64,000 bases of DNA from an uncultured Succiniclasticum sp. (GTDB lineage: Bacteria > Bacillota > Negativicutes > Acidaminococcales > Acidaminococcaceae): positions 62,001 through 126,000 of the forward strand of contig UQUU01000001.1 in the NCBI GenBank assembly GCA_900544275.1, written 5' to 3'. Position 1 is the stretch's first letter. Each line of letters opens with the position of its first letter. The translations under genes were made by a program, and so were the position numbers. Shown in pieces: positions 24,557-33,872 of this stretch. The notes beneath the pieces are model-generated. The model saw only the letters and a list, made by a program, of their open reading frames with translations. It did not search any database and was not told where the DNA came from.

Positions 24557-24560
24557 AAAC

Positions 24561-25502
24561 TCAATCTGCTTTCGGTATATCCGCTGAAGTAACATTGACC
24601 TGCACATTAATCAATGAATTCTCCGCTTTTAACTCTTGCGGTAATTTCACATTGGCGCGAACCGTGGTACTTTTCGTCATCTTACTTAAATCCACCGGTT
24701 CCAGTTCCAATTCCCTGATCATATCGATAATAGAAGGCGGCCCTGAAACCGTAATTTTTTGGGGATTGGTCGTAATTGAAGCAAGTTTTAACGCAGGCGG
24801 CAACGCGCCGCTATACGTCGCTTTCACGGGCAATTCCGCCGTTTTGACCTGGTGGGTCATGGTGGTTCGGACTGTGATCTGAGACGGTTCCACCGTAATA
24901 TCCTGCATATCCAATCCATCTTTCCCTACCACCAAAGCCTTCGAGGCTGTCGCGAAATCTTCGCTCCGCCCCCCCACATCCACGGGTACCACAATTTTAT
25001 CTACCACGTCCAGGCGCGTGGCAGCCCCGCGGATTTTCACTTCGGAAGGAATCAGCACCTGTTTCGCAACGGCCACATCGGTAGCGGGTTTGCCCAGGGT
25101 CTTAACTACAGCCGGAACAATTTTTTCCTTGCTGACGTCAATAAACAGGCTCACCGTACGAGGGCTGACTTCCACCACTTCGCCTTTGGCAAAAGAAGCG
25201 CTGACTACCACCGTATGCGTACCTACAGTAAGTTTATTCAAATTGACCTGCGCCGCAATACTGTCCGGCGCCAAATTAGCTAAGGTAGTCCGGGGCCCAC
25301 GTACCCGCACACTGACTTTCTCCGGCATATTGAATACCAACATGCCTTCGGTCAGGTTGCGCTGACTCAGCCCCACGATAAAGTCCCGTTCCATAATGGG
25401 ATTCTGTTCACTCATCACATACAGCCATAAGCAACAGGCCAACACAACACATGCTATACGGGCTATCCAAATATCACGTTCTCCTCCATTTTTATTCTTC
25501 AT
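24561..25502 (-). CDS. cdaR: YbbR-domain regulator of the diadenylate cyclase
   Basis: 313 aa. An N-terminal membrane anchor (about 12-30, IACVVLACCLWLYVMSEQ) is followed by about three extracytoplasmic YbbR repeats, seen as recurring VRVRGP, VKIRGAATRLDVVD and ITVSGPPSIIDMI elements. In Firmicutes CdaR binds and modulates CdaA from outside the membrane. Its start overlaps the cdaA stop by 4 bp, as expected for this pair. It ends 4 bp before the FAD oxidoreductase gene. Confidence 0.93.
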   Translation of the reverse strand: MKNKNGGERDIWIARIACVVLACCLWLYVMSEQNPIMERDFIVGLSQRNLTEGMLVFNMPEKVSVRVRGPRTTLANLAPDSIAAQVNLNKLTVGTHTVVVSASFAKGEVVEVSPRTVSLFIDVSKEKIVPAVVKTLGKPATDVAVAKQVLIPSEVKIRGAATRLDVVDKIVVPVDVGGRSEDFATASKALVVGKDGLDMQDITVEPSQITVRTTMTHQVKTAELPVKATYSGALPPALKLASITTNPQKITVSGPPSIIDMIRELELEPVDLSKMTKSTTVRANVKLPQELKAENSLINVQVNVTSADIPKAD

Positions 25503-26422
25503 GGTCTTTCACCCGGCTTATCTGTCTTTTTCTCTTTGCTTTTGGTGCCTTCCGGCAACGGGCATTCCGCCTCACCGGCGTTCTTGTTGCGCCAACAGGT
25601 CACTTTCTCTTTCACCGACTGCATCAACGTCACATTAGGCTGTATAACAAGAGCCGTCCTCAGCATATCTTTCACATCTTCACCCTGGAGATAACGATAA
25701 ATTTCTCCGTTACGGGCGATGGAAACCGTCCCTGTTTCTTCGCTCACCACCAAAACCAACGCATCTGATTGCTCCGAAAGGCCAATCGCCGCCCTGTGAC
25801 GTGTTCCCAGTTCCTGACTCAGATTCCGCGCCTCTGTCAGAGGAAGCAGGCAGGAAGCGGCCACGATCCGGTTACCGCGGATGATTGCGGCGCCATCATG
25901 CAGCGGCGTATCTTTTTCAAAAATATTTAACAACAAACTATCGCTCACCAACCCATCAATCTTGACGCCGGTTTCGATTCGTTCTTCCAAGCCGACAGAA
26001 CGTTCAAACACGATCAACGCGCCGACTCTGCGATGTGCCATTACCACTGCGGCATGAGTAACCGCCTGAATCATGTCCCGCAATTCATCTTCATCCAGTT
26101 CTCCCGTCTTGCGGAACAGACGACCGCGGCCAATCTGTTCCAGGGCCCGACGCAACTCCGGCTGGAATACCACAGGCAAAGCTACCATCACCATGGTCAT
26201 GGCTTTTTCCAGAATCCAGTTGATCACATGGAGATTGAGCCATTTACTGGCCAATACCAGGACCGCTAATACCAAAAGGCCTTTAACCAGCGCAGCTGCC
26301 CTGGTATTTTTCAGCATAATATAAATACGATAGAGAAAATAAGCGACCAATCCGGTATCGATCACGTCCAAAATGCCGATGGTTCTGCTTAACACCTGGA
26401 TCTGTTCCAGCAATTTCTTCAC
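25499..26422 (-). CDS. cdaA: Membrane diadenylate cyclase CdaA
   Basis: 307 aa. Three N-terminal membrane helices (about 18-38, 43-60 and 72-86) are followed by the DAC domain, which makes cyclic di-AMP from two ATP. The catalytic DGA (176-178, in TPLHDGAAII) and RHR (208-210, in GTRHRAAIGLSE) motifs are intact. The C-terminal tail (about 250-307) is Lys/Glu-rich and longer than in compact homologues. c-di-AMP controls potassium, osmotic balance and wall homeostasis, which fits the nearby glmM and glmS. The 185-nt leader contains a terminator-like hairpin. Confidence 0.96.
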   Translation of the reverse strand: MKKLLEQIQVLSRTIGILDVIDTGLVAYFLYRIYIMLKNTRAAALVKGLLVLAVLVLASKWLNLHVINWILEKAMTMVMVALPVVFQPELRRALEQIGRGRLFRKTGELDEDELRDMIQAVTHAAVVMAHRRVGALIVFERSVGLEERIETGVKIDGLVSDSLLLNIFEKDTPLHDGAAIIRGNRIVAASCLLPLTEARNLSQELGTRHRAAIGLSEQSDALVLVVSEETGTVSIARNGEIYRYLQGEDVKDMLRTALVIQPNVTLMQSVKEKVTCWRNKNAGEAECPLPEGTKSKEKKTDKPGERP

Positions 26423-26799
26423 CCGATCTTTCGCTAATCACTACATAACTCTCCCGGCTGACTTTTTTGCACTTAAAGCCAACGATACGACAAAACCTAT
26501 ATAGCAGAGAAAACGATGCGCCCACAAAAATGTCACCCCTTGGTGACATTCTCAGAAAATAATCGATTTAAGGCAGTAAAAACATTATCTGCCAGACGAA
26601 TACTATAAAATATATTATAACAAAATCCCTGTAAATCCGCTATATGAAATGCAATAAAAAGGCAAAAAATGCGCCCCAAATACCGTTATTCCGCCAGATA
26701 CCTCCTTGCCGGATGTATATCCTGACAAAAGGAAACCGATCCTGGCAGACGAACGATTCAGGGCACATTTCATAGCGTATTTTATTTACGGTAAAGCGG
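26423..26799 (-). other. Intergenic region upstream of cdaA
   Basis: No gene is seen. An extended -10 element (TGTTATAAT, core at 26614-26619, minus strand) could start the cdaA transcript. A hairpin with T-run lies at 26526-26550. I see no clear terminator for argH in the lower-confidence stretch 26640-26799. Confidence 0.5.
26526..26550 (-). terminator. Terminator-like hairpin in the cdaA leader
   Basis: On the minus strand AATGTCACC and GGTGACATT form a 9-bp perfect stem with a 4-nt loop, followed by TTTTTG. It points at cdaA from about 100 bp upstream, so it is a candidate attenuator. Confidence 0.55.
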
Positions 26800-28212
26800 T
26801 CAAAGGTTTTCCCAATAAGCTTTCAGTTGCCGCTCCTGTTCCTGCAGCAGCTTTTCGCCTTCGGCCAGTTGCCGGAGGTTTTGTTCATAGCCGGGGGCGC
26901 CGTAAGAAACACGGGCATTGACGCAATGCTCCGGGTCTAATGCCTGCAGCAGATCCGGTTCAAACAAATCGCTGAATTGTTTATATTCCTTTACTGTCAT
27001 ATCCAACAGGAATTTATCTTCTTTAATGGCAAAAGCCACACACTGCCCCACCACAGCATGAGCCTGCCGGAAGGGAAGCCCTTTTCTCACCAGATAATCC
27101 GCCAGATCGGTGGCATTGGAAAAATCACTCGCCACAGCCCGGCGCATGCGTTCTTCCTTTACGGTCATGGTGGCAATCATATCCTTGTAAACCTGCAAAG
27201 TGAATTTTACTGTATCCACGGCATCAAAAAAGCCTTCTTTATCTTCCTGCAAGTCTTTATTATAAGTCAGCGGAAGGCCTTTTAAGGTGGTCAGCAGCGC
27301 CATCAATTCCCCATATACTCTGCCTGTTTTCCCCCGGACCAATTCAGAAATATCCGGATTCTTTTTCTGCGGCATCATGGAAGAACCTGTGGCAAAACCA
27401 TCGTCCAGTTCGATAAAGCCGAATTCAGTACTGCTCCACAAGCATAATTCTTCCGAAAGACGGCTCATATGCATCATCAGAATGGAAGCAAACGATAAAA
27501 ATTCCAGTATATAATCCCGATCGCTGACCGCATCCATACTATTGGGATACACCTGGGCAAAATTCAACTGTTCCGCCACATAAAACCGATCGATAGGAAA
27601 GGTCGTGCCGGCAATGGCTCCTGCGCCCAAAGGCATCAGATCCGCCCCTTCCCAGACGCCGGCAAGACGGCGGAAATCGCGCTGCAGCATCTGAAAATAG
27701 GCCAGCATATGATGCGCGAAGGTAATCGGCTGCGCCCGCTGTAAATGGGTGTAGCCGGGCATCAGGGTTTTCACATGCTGCTTTGCCACCGTAAGCAATT
27801 CCTGTTCAAAAGCCAGCAGGAGCTCCGCAATTTCGGCCACTTCACGCTTCATATACATATGCATATCCAACGCCACCTGGTCGTTGCGGCTCCGGGCGGT
27901 ATGGAGACGGGCTCCGGCTGCGCCAATACGTTCGGTAAGCCGGGCTTCCACATTCATATGAATATCTTCCAAGGCCACATCAAAAGCAAAGTTTCCCTTT
28001 TCTATATCCGCAAGGATCTCCTGCAGACCCGTAACGATTTTTTCCCCGTCTTCTGAAGGAATAATGCCGCATTTTGCCAACATTTTCGTATGGGCAATGC
28101 TGCCGCGGATATCCTCTTTATACAAGCGCTTATCATAAGTAATGGACGCATTAAATGCGTCCACTAACTCATTTGTATTTTTACTGAATCGACCGCCCCA
28201 CAATTTGGCCAT
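26800..28212 (-). CDS. argH: Argininosuccinate lyase
   Basis: 470 aa, full length. It splits argininosuccinate into arginine and fumarate, the last step of arginine synthesis. MAKLWGGRFSKNTNELVDAF, TARSRNDQVALD and the signature loop GSSMMPQKKNPD are present. Its ATG overlaps the argG stop codon by one base (TAATG), so translation is coupled. Only argF, argG and argH are in the window; the carbamoyl phosphate and ornithine steps lie elsewhere. Confidence 0.97.
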   Translation of the reverse strand: MAKLWGGRFSKNTNELVDAFNASITYDKRLYKEDIRGSIAHTKMLAKCGIIPSEDGEKIVTGLQEILADIEKGNFAFDVALEDIHMNVEARLTERIGAAGARLHTARSRNDQVALDMHMYMKREVAEIAELLLAFEQELLTVAKQHVKTLMPGYTHLQRAQPITFAHHMLAYFQMLQRDFRRLAGVWEGADLMPLGAGAIAGTTFPIDRFYVAEQLNFAQVYPNSMDAVSDRDYILEFLSFASILMMHMSRLSEELCLWSSTEFGFIELDDGFATGSSMMPQKKNPDISELVRGKTGRVYGELMALLTTLKGLPLTYNKDLQEDKEGFFDAVDTVKFTLQVYKDMIATMTVKEERMRRAVASDFSNATDLADYLVRKGLPFRQAHAVVGQCVAFAIKEDKFLLDMTVKEYKQFSDLFEPDLLQALDPEHCVNARVSYGAPGYEQNLRQLAEGEKLLQEQERQLKAYWENL

Positions 28213-29441
28213 TATTTCAAGGTTCCTTTCTGCATCATAGCCCGCACCGCCAGCGGCAACCCAAACAGGTTGATGAAGCCGGTCGCGTCACTCTGATCAT
28301 ATACTTCGTCTTCCCCGAAGGTTACGTATTCCTGGCTGTACAGAGAATACGGGGATTTCGCCCCGGCGCTGATAATATTGCCTTTATACAGTTTCAGGCG
28401 GACCGTACCGGTCACCGTCTTTTGTGTTTCATTCACAAAAGCATCCATGGCTTCCCGCAAGGCGCAAAACCATTTCCCGTCATAGACCAGTTCCGCGTAT
28501 TTAATCGCCAGACCTTCTTTGTAATGGTAGGTATCCTTATCCAAACACAGATTTTCCAATTCATTATGCGCATAGTAGATGATGGAACCGGCAGGAGTTT
28601 CGTATACGCCGCGACTCTTCATGCCCACCAGACGATTCTCTACGATGTCACTGATGCCCACGCCGTTGCGGATACCAATTTCATTCAGTTTTTCTACCAA
28701 AGCCGCCGGACTGAGTTTTTCGCCGTTTACGGCTACCGGGACCCCTGCTTCAAATTCCAGCTCCAGCAACTCTTCCTTATCAGGCGCTGTCTGCGGGGTG
28801 TTGGTCACCTTGAACAGTTTCGCCTGGGGTGCATTCCAGGGATCTTCCAGATCCGATCCTTCATGGGAAAGATGCCACATGTTACGGTCCATGGAATAGT
28901 CATCGCCGTGCGATACCGGGATGGGGATATTGTGAGCCGCCGCATAATCGATTTCCTGGTCGCGGGAGCGCAGTTCCCATTCCCTCCAGGGGGCGATGAT
29001 CGCCAGATCCGGATCCAGCGCTTTCACGCTTAATTCAAAGCGCACCTGATCATTGCCTTTACCGGTAGCGCCGTGGGCCACCGCATCCGCGCCCTCCTTA
29101 TGTGCAATATCCACCAGATGCTTGGCGATCAGAGGACGGGCGAACGAAGTACCTAACAGGTATTTCTTTTCGTACACCGCACCGGCCTTCACACAGGGCC
29201 ATACATAATTGGTAATAAAGTCTTCTTTTAAATCCAGGATATAGCATTTCTGCGCGCCGGATTTTAAAGCCTTATCGTGGACGGGAGCCAACTCATCTCC
29301 CTGCCCCAGGTCTGCACAAACAGCAATCACTTCGCAGTTATTATAATTATCCTTTAACCAGGGAATGATCACCGACGTATCCAGGCCGCCGCTGTATGCC
29401 AGTACTACTTTTTTAATCGTTTCCTTTTTTACCTTTGCCAT
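28212..29441 (-). CDS. argG: Argininosuccinate synthase
   Basis: 409 aa from the ATG at 29441 (MAKVKKETIKKVVLAYSGG), chosen because GAGGGGGC lies at good spacing; an earlier in-frame start would include this site in the coding region. It joins citrulline and aspartate with ATP. The P-loop-like SGGLDTSVIIPWL and ATGKGNDQVRFE are present. It is coupled to argH. The promoter lies about 80 bp upstream, with AT-rich repeats that resemble ARG boxes. Confidence 0.97.
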   Translation of the reverse strand: MAKVKKETIKKVVLAYSGGLDTSVIIPWLKDNYNNCEVIAVCADLGQGDELAPVHDKALKSGAQKCYILDLKEDFITNYVWPCVKAGAVYEKKYLLGTSFARPLIAKHLVDIAHKEGADAVAHGATGKGNDQVRFELSVKALDPDLAIIAPWREWELRSRDQEIDYAAAHNIPIPVSHGDDYSMDRNMWHLSHEGSDLEDPWNAPQAKLFKVTNTPQTAPDKEELLELEFEAGVPVAVNGEKLSPAALVEKLNEIGIRNGVGISDIVENRLVGMKSRGVYETPAGSIIYYAHNELENLCLDKDTYHYKEGLAIKYAELVYDGKWFCALREAMDAFVNETQKTVTGTVRLKLYKGNIISAGAKSPYSLYSQEYVTFGEDEVYDQSDATGFINLFGLPLAVRAMMQKGTLK

Positions 29442-29519
29442 TGAAATAGCCCCCTCATTCATAATCATTCATTTGCAACTTTTAATTATGCGTTTTTGCT
29501 TAGCTTTCATAACAATCTT

Positions 29520-29547
29520 ATTGTAGCATGTGAAAAAAATATTGCAA
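29520..29547 (-). promoter_or_regulatory. Promoter of argGH
   Basis: Minus-strand TTGCAA (29542-29547), 16 bp, TACAAT (29520-29525). Confidence 0.65.
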
Positions 29548-29548
29548 G

Positions 29549-29596
29549 TTATTTATGATAATTTTTCCATATTTTTATGAATAATTATAAACGATT
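29549..29596 (-). promoter_or_regulatory. Two ARG-box-like elements upstream of argGH promoter
   Basis: Just upstream of the -35 box, two related plus-strand stretches, TTATGATAATTTTTCCATA and TTATGAATAATTATAAAC, resemble half-conserved ArgR operators (consensus near TGAAT-wwww-ATTCA). One half-site is good and the other degenerate in each. No argR gene is in the window, so this rests on similarity and position only. Confidence 0.35.
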
Positions 29597-29691
29597 TCAA
29601 TAAATGCAGGGCGCCTGTACCATTCTTTACAACTACACCTGTTCCGCAGCACCGGCAACTGTCATCGCTTTCATACGACCTCTATACTTGG

Positions 29692-30651
29692 TTATAATTC
29701 TACATCACTCATTAACAATGCCATAATCGCTTTTTGCGTATGGAGGCGGTTTTCGGCCTCATCCCATACCACAGACTGAGGGCCTTCCAGGACCTCTTCC
29801 GTAATCTCTTCGCCCCGATGGGCAGGCAGGCAGTGCATAACAAGGGCATCTTCCCGGGCGACTTTCAACAATTCGCTGTTGATCTGATATTCATGCAATG
29901 CCGCCATGCGTACGTCCCGTTCCGCTTCCTCGCCCATACTGGTCCAGACATCCGCATACAGCACATCAGCGTTTTCCGCCGCTTTAAAAATATTTTCTTC
30001 CACCGTAACGGTACAGCCGGTCAGCGCAGCGTCTTCCTGTGCCTGTTTAACCACCACAGGGTCCGGTTGATAGCCCCGGGGACTGGCGCAGACCATGTTC
30101 ATACCCACCTTGGCACAGGCGTACATCAGGGAATGAGCCATATTATTGCCATCCCCTACATACACAAGCTTGCGGCCTTTAAATGTCTTCCGGTGTTCCC
30201 GAATCGTCAACAGATCCGTCAAAGCCTGACAGGGATGTAACAGATCCGTCAAACCGTTAATCACAGGGATAGAAGCATATGCAGCCAGTTCTACAGCAGA
30301 AGCATGGGCAAAAGTCCGCACCATAATACCGTCTACCATGCGGGATAGTACCCGGGCCGTATCCCGTATCGGCTCACCTCTGCCGATTTGAGAATCTTTG
30401 TCACTCAGGTAGATCGCATGGCCGCCCAGCTGATGAAATCCCGTTTCAAAAGAAATACGGGTACGGGTCGAAGCTTTAGAAAACAACATGGCCAATGTCT
30501 TCCCCTTACAGTATTCATGCGGTACACCGATTTTCTGCATTCGTTTCAGCTTCTGCGCCATCGTCAGAATCCGTTCCACTTCCTCTGACGTTAAATCATG
30601 AATACTCAACAGATCCTTGTGCTGCAGACCTTTTTGTTTCTTTTCCTGCAC
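29692..30651 (-). CDS. argF: Ornithine carbamoyltransferase, GTG start
   Basis: 319 aa. It makes citrulline from ornithine and carbamoyl phosphate. The carbamoyl-phosphate loop SKASTRTRISFE, the FAHASAVELAAYA region and the ornithine loop HCLPAHRGEEI are intact. The start codon is GTG at 30651, with GGGAGGCGA upstream. Sequence alone does not fully separate anabolic ArgF from catabolic ArcB, but argGH next door favours synthesis. It is separated from argG by 250 bp with its own promoter region, so it is not strictly one operon. Confidence 0.95.
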   Translation of the reverse strand: MQEKKQKGLQHKDLLSIHDLTSEEVERILTMAQKLKRMQKIGVPHEYCKGKTLAMLFSKASTRTRISFETGFHQLGGHAIYLSDKDSQIGRGEPIRDTARVLSRMVDGIMVRTFAHASAVELAAYASIPVINGLTDLLHPCQALTDLLTIREHRKTFKGRKLVYVGDGNNMAHSLMYACAKVGMNMVCASPRGYQPDPVVVKQAQEDAALTGCTVTVEENIFKAAENADVLYADVWTSMGEEAERDVRMAALHEYQINSELLKVAREDALVMHCLPAHRGEEITEEVLEGPQSVVWDEAENRLHTQKAIMALLMSDVEL

Positions 30652-31025
30652 TTTGCTCGCCTCCCTTAAACTACACCCCGCTTATCACAAGCTGAAGATG
30701 GTATTATATTTTATCATATTTACTTTTAAATTCCCACTAAAAACGAAACTCCCTGGCACGCTGCAGTATCTTTAGCCTGTTTTGTAAAGAATATAACTGT
30801 AAAAAAGGTCCTTTTGCCAAAACAGTCTGAACTTGCTACAATAGAAACAGAAAAGTTGCGTAAACGCAACGACGCCGCAATGTATAATCACCGAAAGCCG
30901 GCAAAATGACGGCGCTAAAATATTCAGTCCCCATTATGTATGAGCTCTACGAGACCCTCACTTGAACTTGCGGATGGTGTCGATTCAGCCTTCATATGTA
31001 TGGGTGATACTGATTGGGAGGAACT
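30652..31025. other. Divergent promoter region between argF and the glycosyltransferase gene
   Basis: On the minus strand a TATAAT box (about 30701-30706) can serve argF. On the plus strand TTGCCA (30814-30819), 17 bp, TACAAT (30837-30842) is a good promoter for the gene at 31026, giving a leader of about 175 nt. A small hairpin GTTGCG-TAAA-CGCAAC lies near its 5' end. I recognise no riboswitch in that leader. Confidence 0.55.
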
Positions 31026-32069
31026 ATGGCAAGAAAAAAAAGCACCGGTCGCATACCGCAGATCCTCGGCCTGACTCTGCTTATTATTTTAGCCTTTATC
31101 GGCTGGAATTTACTGGGCCCCCAGCCGCAGATCCCGGAAGTGCTGACCCGCACAGCAGAGGATTTTAAGAAGAATCCCAAAGTAAATAACATCATCGATC
31201 TGACCGGCGACAAAGCAAAAGAGGTCACGGAAAAAGCGAGAGCTACCGCTAAAGAAGCAGGAAAGACACTGAAAGTAGATGAGCTAAAAGAAAAGACCGG
31301 CCAGTTGGCAGAAAAAACGCCCTCTGCGGCGGAAATAAAAGATAAAGCTTCTCATTTTAGCGATGCCGCTTCCCAAAAATCCCGGCTGCTGAGCAAAGAA
31401 GCCCAACAGGGAGTGGATTCCGTCCTCATCAGAGTCTCTACCGTCTGGCACGTAGATGATACCATCAGAACCTTGCGCGCCGATCCGGAATGGCTGCCGT
31501 TAAGCAAAATCCCTCCTCATGCCAGAAAAGCGTTGTTGGCCATTGAAGATCACGAATTTTACAGTCATGGCGCACTGGATATTTCCGGTATCTTCCGGGC
31601 TTTTTTAGTGAACTTGCAGGCCGGAGAAGTCCAGCAGGGCGGCAGCACACTGACACAGCAGATGGTTAAAAACGTGTTCCTGAACAACGAACAAACGCTG
31701 GGACGTAAAGTGGAAGAAGCCGCTCTTTCCTTGTGGATCGAACACAAATATACCAAAGATGAAATTCTGGAGCTTTATTTTAACTCCACCTATTTCGGCG
31801 CCGGCGCGTATGGCCTGCGCGATGCGGCCAAAACTTATTTCGGCAAAGAACCCGCTCTTCTGAATCTGCCGGAAAGCGCTTTACTGGCAGCGCTGCCCAA
31901 TGCCCCCAGCGCTTTAAACCCTTATGAAAATCCTGCCGGCTGCGCCAAACGTACCCGACTGGTATTGCGGGAAATGATGAAATACGGTTACATAGGTAAT
32001 ACCGAATTCACCGGTTCTCTGGCACAAGGCGTGACGTTAAAAAATGGGCGGCGTTTGTTGCTGGAATAA
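31026..32069 (+). CDS. Stand-alone peptidoglycan glycosyltransferase (GT51) with long helical linker
   Basis: 347 aa from the ATG at 31026 (GGGAGGA upstream). A membrane anchor lies at about residues 11-30, then about 100 Lys/Glu/Ala-rich residues predicted helical (GDKAKEVTEKARATAKEAGK, then ELKEKTGQLAEKT), then a GT51 domain from about 150 with AIEDHEFYSHGALD (catalytic Glu in EDHEF), GGSTLTQQMVKN and YFGAGAYGL. No transpeptidase domain follows, so it polymerises lipid II into glycan strands without cross-linking, like MtgA or PBP1 fragments. The linker is much longer than in MtgA. It lies alone between two terminators or promoters. Confidence 0.9.
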   Translation: MARKKSTGRIPQILGLTLLIILAFIGWNLLGPQPQIPEVLTRTAEDFKKNPKVNNIIDLTGDKAKEVTEKARATAKEAGKTLKVDELKEKTGQLAEKTPSAAEIKDKASHFSDAASQKSRLLSKEAQQGVDSVLIRVSTVWHVDDTIRTLRADPEWLPLSKIPPHARKALLAIEDHEFYSHGALDISGIFRAFLVNLQAGEVQQGGSTLTQQMVKNVFLNNEQTLGRKVEEAALSLWIEHKYTKDEILELYFNSTYFGAGAYGLRDAAKTYFGKEPALLNLPESALLAALPNAPSALNPYENPAGCAKRTRLVLREMMKYGYIGNTEFTGSLAQGVTLKNGRRLLLE

Positions 32070-32203
32070 AAATTTCCGGAAGAGCAAAGAAACAAGCTGC
32101 CAATCGCACAAGGATCAACTGTCATACAAAATCGACAGGAAAAGAAACTTTGAACGCGATTCACGATACGGTAAAACAGCCTCTTTCAAGACAATAACAT
32201 ATT

Positions 32204-32255
32204 AAAAAGCTGTAGCAAAATAAGGTTCTCAACCGAACTTTGCACAGCTTTTTTT
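32204..32255 (+). terminator. Terminator after the GT51 gene
   Basis: AAAAGCTGT and ACAGCTTTT form the base of an imperfect stem continued by GCAAA/TTTGC and GGTTC/GAAC, followed by seven T residues. The rest of 32070-32350 shows nothing else. Confidence 0.75.
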
Positions 32256-32350
32256 ATACAGTAATACAATGTTCAAATGCATTCCGGCAAACAGAGCGAA
32301 CCCCTTCTTCACTCAGATAGGGGCAAAAGAAGCTTGTAAGAAGAACTGTT

Positions 32351-33130
32351 CTATCCCTTTCTTATTACCAGAAAAACGCCGCCGGCAATCAGTGCGGCGC
32401 AGCAAACATACCCGAAAATACTGGCGACCTTTGCATTGGAAGCACTTTTCCCCAATACTTCTTCTTTCGTCATAAGCTTGGTATAAGTCTCTCCTCTAAA
32501 TCCTTCCTGGGAAAAAGCCAGGCTGTTACCTTTTTGAATTCCCACTACGGTAAGTTCTCTTACCCTGTCCATAGGAACGTAAGTATAACGATAGCGAATA
32601 GGCCTTTCCAGATAGTCTCCGAAAAAGCTCCTCTCGGAGCTCCTCTTGGCAGTTGTTATATAAGAACGGAATTGATCTTGATCAATACGCAGTTCCTTTT
32701 CTCTCAGGATCTCGGGATCAAAACTTTCATACGATGCACTGGGTAAATTTATTAAGAATGCATTTTCCAGTATAAAATCTCCCAAACGCACTTTACCAAA
32801 AAACTTGCCGTCCAAAGAATTATTTATTACCCAACGCATATCGACTTTCCCATCTTTGCCCTGATCTTTGTATTCTTCCCCATACCTGCGGACGTAAGGT
32901 GAATCAAAAATCAGCCCAAACTTCGGATCTCTCGCCTCTTCCAGTAAGGTAAGAGAACCTTTGAGAATCACGACTTTCCCCTCATTTTCAGGAAGTATTT
33001 TGGCATTTTCCAGATATACCGCGTTTTTCAGCGCGGCCGCCTGGGTCTCAAACTCCGTGCTGGTCAACAATGAATAGCCTAACACTAACCCGACCACAGC
33101 TAACACAATACCAATAATTCGTTTAGTCAT
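32351..33130 (-). CDS. TMEM43-like membrane protein
   Basis: 259 aa from the ATG at 33130, with AGGAGGCG upstream. There is one N-terminal helix (about 4-22) and one C-terminal helix (about 235-255), with a large extracytoplasmic domain between. The domain start, ALKNAVYLENAKILPENEGKV followed by VILKGSL, resembles the TMEM43 family (NEGKLVH-type motif), which is found in bacteria without a proven function. The match is by pattern only. The gene stands alone between a rightward terminator and the DNA glycosylase gene. Confidence 0.6.
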   Translation of the reverse strand: MTKRIIGIVLAVVGLVLGYSLLTSTEFETQAAALKNAVYLENAKILPENEGKVVILKGSLTLLEEARDPKFGLIFDSPYVRRYGEEYKDQGKDGKVDMRWVINNSLDGKFFGKVRLGDFILENAFLINLPSASYESFDPEILREKELRIDQDQFRSYITTAKRSSERSFFGDYLERPIRYRYTYVPMDRVRELTVVGIQKGNSLAFSQEGFRGETYTKLMTKEEVLGKSASNAKVASIFGYVCCAALIAGGVFLVIRKG

Positions 33131-33287
33131 AGCACTCGCCTCCTGATATTTTTTACTTTTACACATTCTTTAATCAGTTACAAATGAATCAGAAACATTG
33201 CAGCTTTTCTATACTCCGGGCACAAACTGACAATCTATGGAGCAAACCTGCTTCCTGTTGGATCACGGCTCTCATCAGCAGAATGAC

Positions 33288-33869
33288 TTATCTTGAAACA
33301 AACGGATTGGCAGCGACAGAAAACCGCCAGGGCCAGGCAGTGGCTTCCTCCGCATAGTCTACATTAATACGGGGAGATGCGATGATCTGACAATCCGCAT
33401 ACTGTCTGTAAGGCAAAACCTGTAAGGGGCTGTCCCCTGCGCACAGATCCATGCCGTACTCTTTTTTGCCAATGGCTAAAGCCTGGCAGACCCGGCCCGG
33501 TCCGCTGCACAGGTTCTGCAGTATCTGTGTTTTTCGGCGGCGCTGCATCAGGTCAAGCCCAAATACCGGTTCCAGCGCTCGAATTAACACCGCATTCCCT
33601 TCCCCTGCAGGACCGGTCACCACATTGAAGCAGTAATACATACCGTAAATCAGATAGATATACGCCAGACCGCCCTCATGGAACATGATTTCCGTACGGG
33701 GACTGCGCCCCTTATGCGCATGGCAGGCCTTATCGATCGCCCCTACATAGGCCTCCGTTTCCACGATCATGCCCCCGACAGGACCTTCCGAAGTCCGGTG
33801 CACCAAAAGGGAGCCTAACAGTTTACGGGCGGCCAGTACAGTATCCTGCTGAAAAAATGTACGTTTCAT
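33288..33869 (-). CDS. 3-methyladenine DNA glycosylase, AAG/MPG family
   Basis: 193 aa, the normal length for bacterial members of this family. It removes alkylated or deaminated purines. Recognisable parts are ARKLLGSLLVH, IVETEAYVG (with the catalytic Glu), DKACHAHKGRSPRTEIMF, YLIYGMYYCFNVV and CSGPGRVCQALAI. The gene is 3 bp downstream of the AICAR transformylase stop on the same strand and probably shares its transcript. Confidence 0.94.
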   Translation of the reverse strand: MKRTFFQQDTVLAARKLLGSLLVHRTSEGPVGGMIVETEAYVGAIDKACHAHKGRSPRTEIMFHEGGLAYIYLIYGMYYCFNVVTGPAGEGNAVLIRALEPVFGLDLMQRRRKTQILQNLCSGPGRVCQALAIGKKEYGMDLCAGDSPLQVLPYRQYADCQIIASPRINVDYAEEATAWPWRFSVAANPFVSR

Positions 33870-33872
33870 CGC

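Noticed and set aside
26283..26549. Open frame upstream of and overlapping cdaA
   Set aside because: It runs through the leader hairpin and into cdaA in another frame, with no ribosome-binding site and no recognisable domain.
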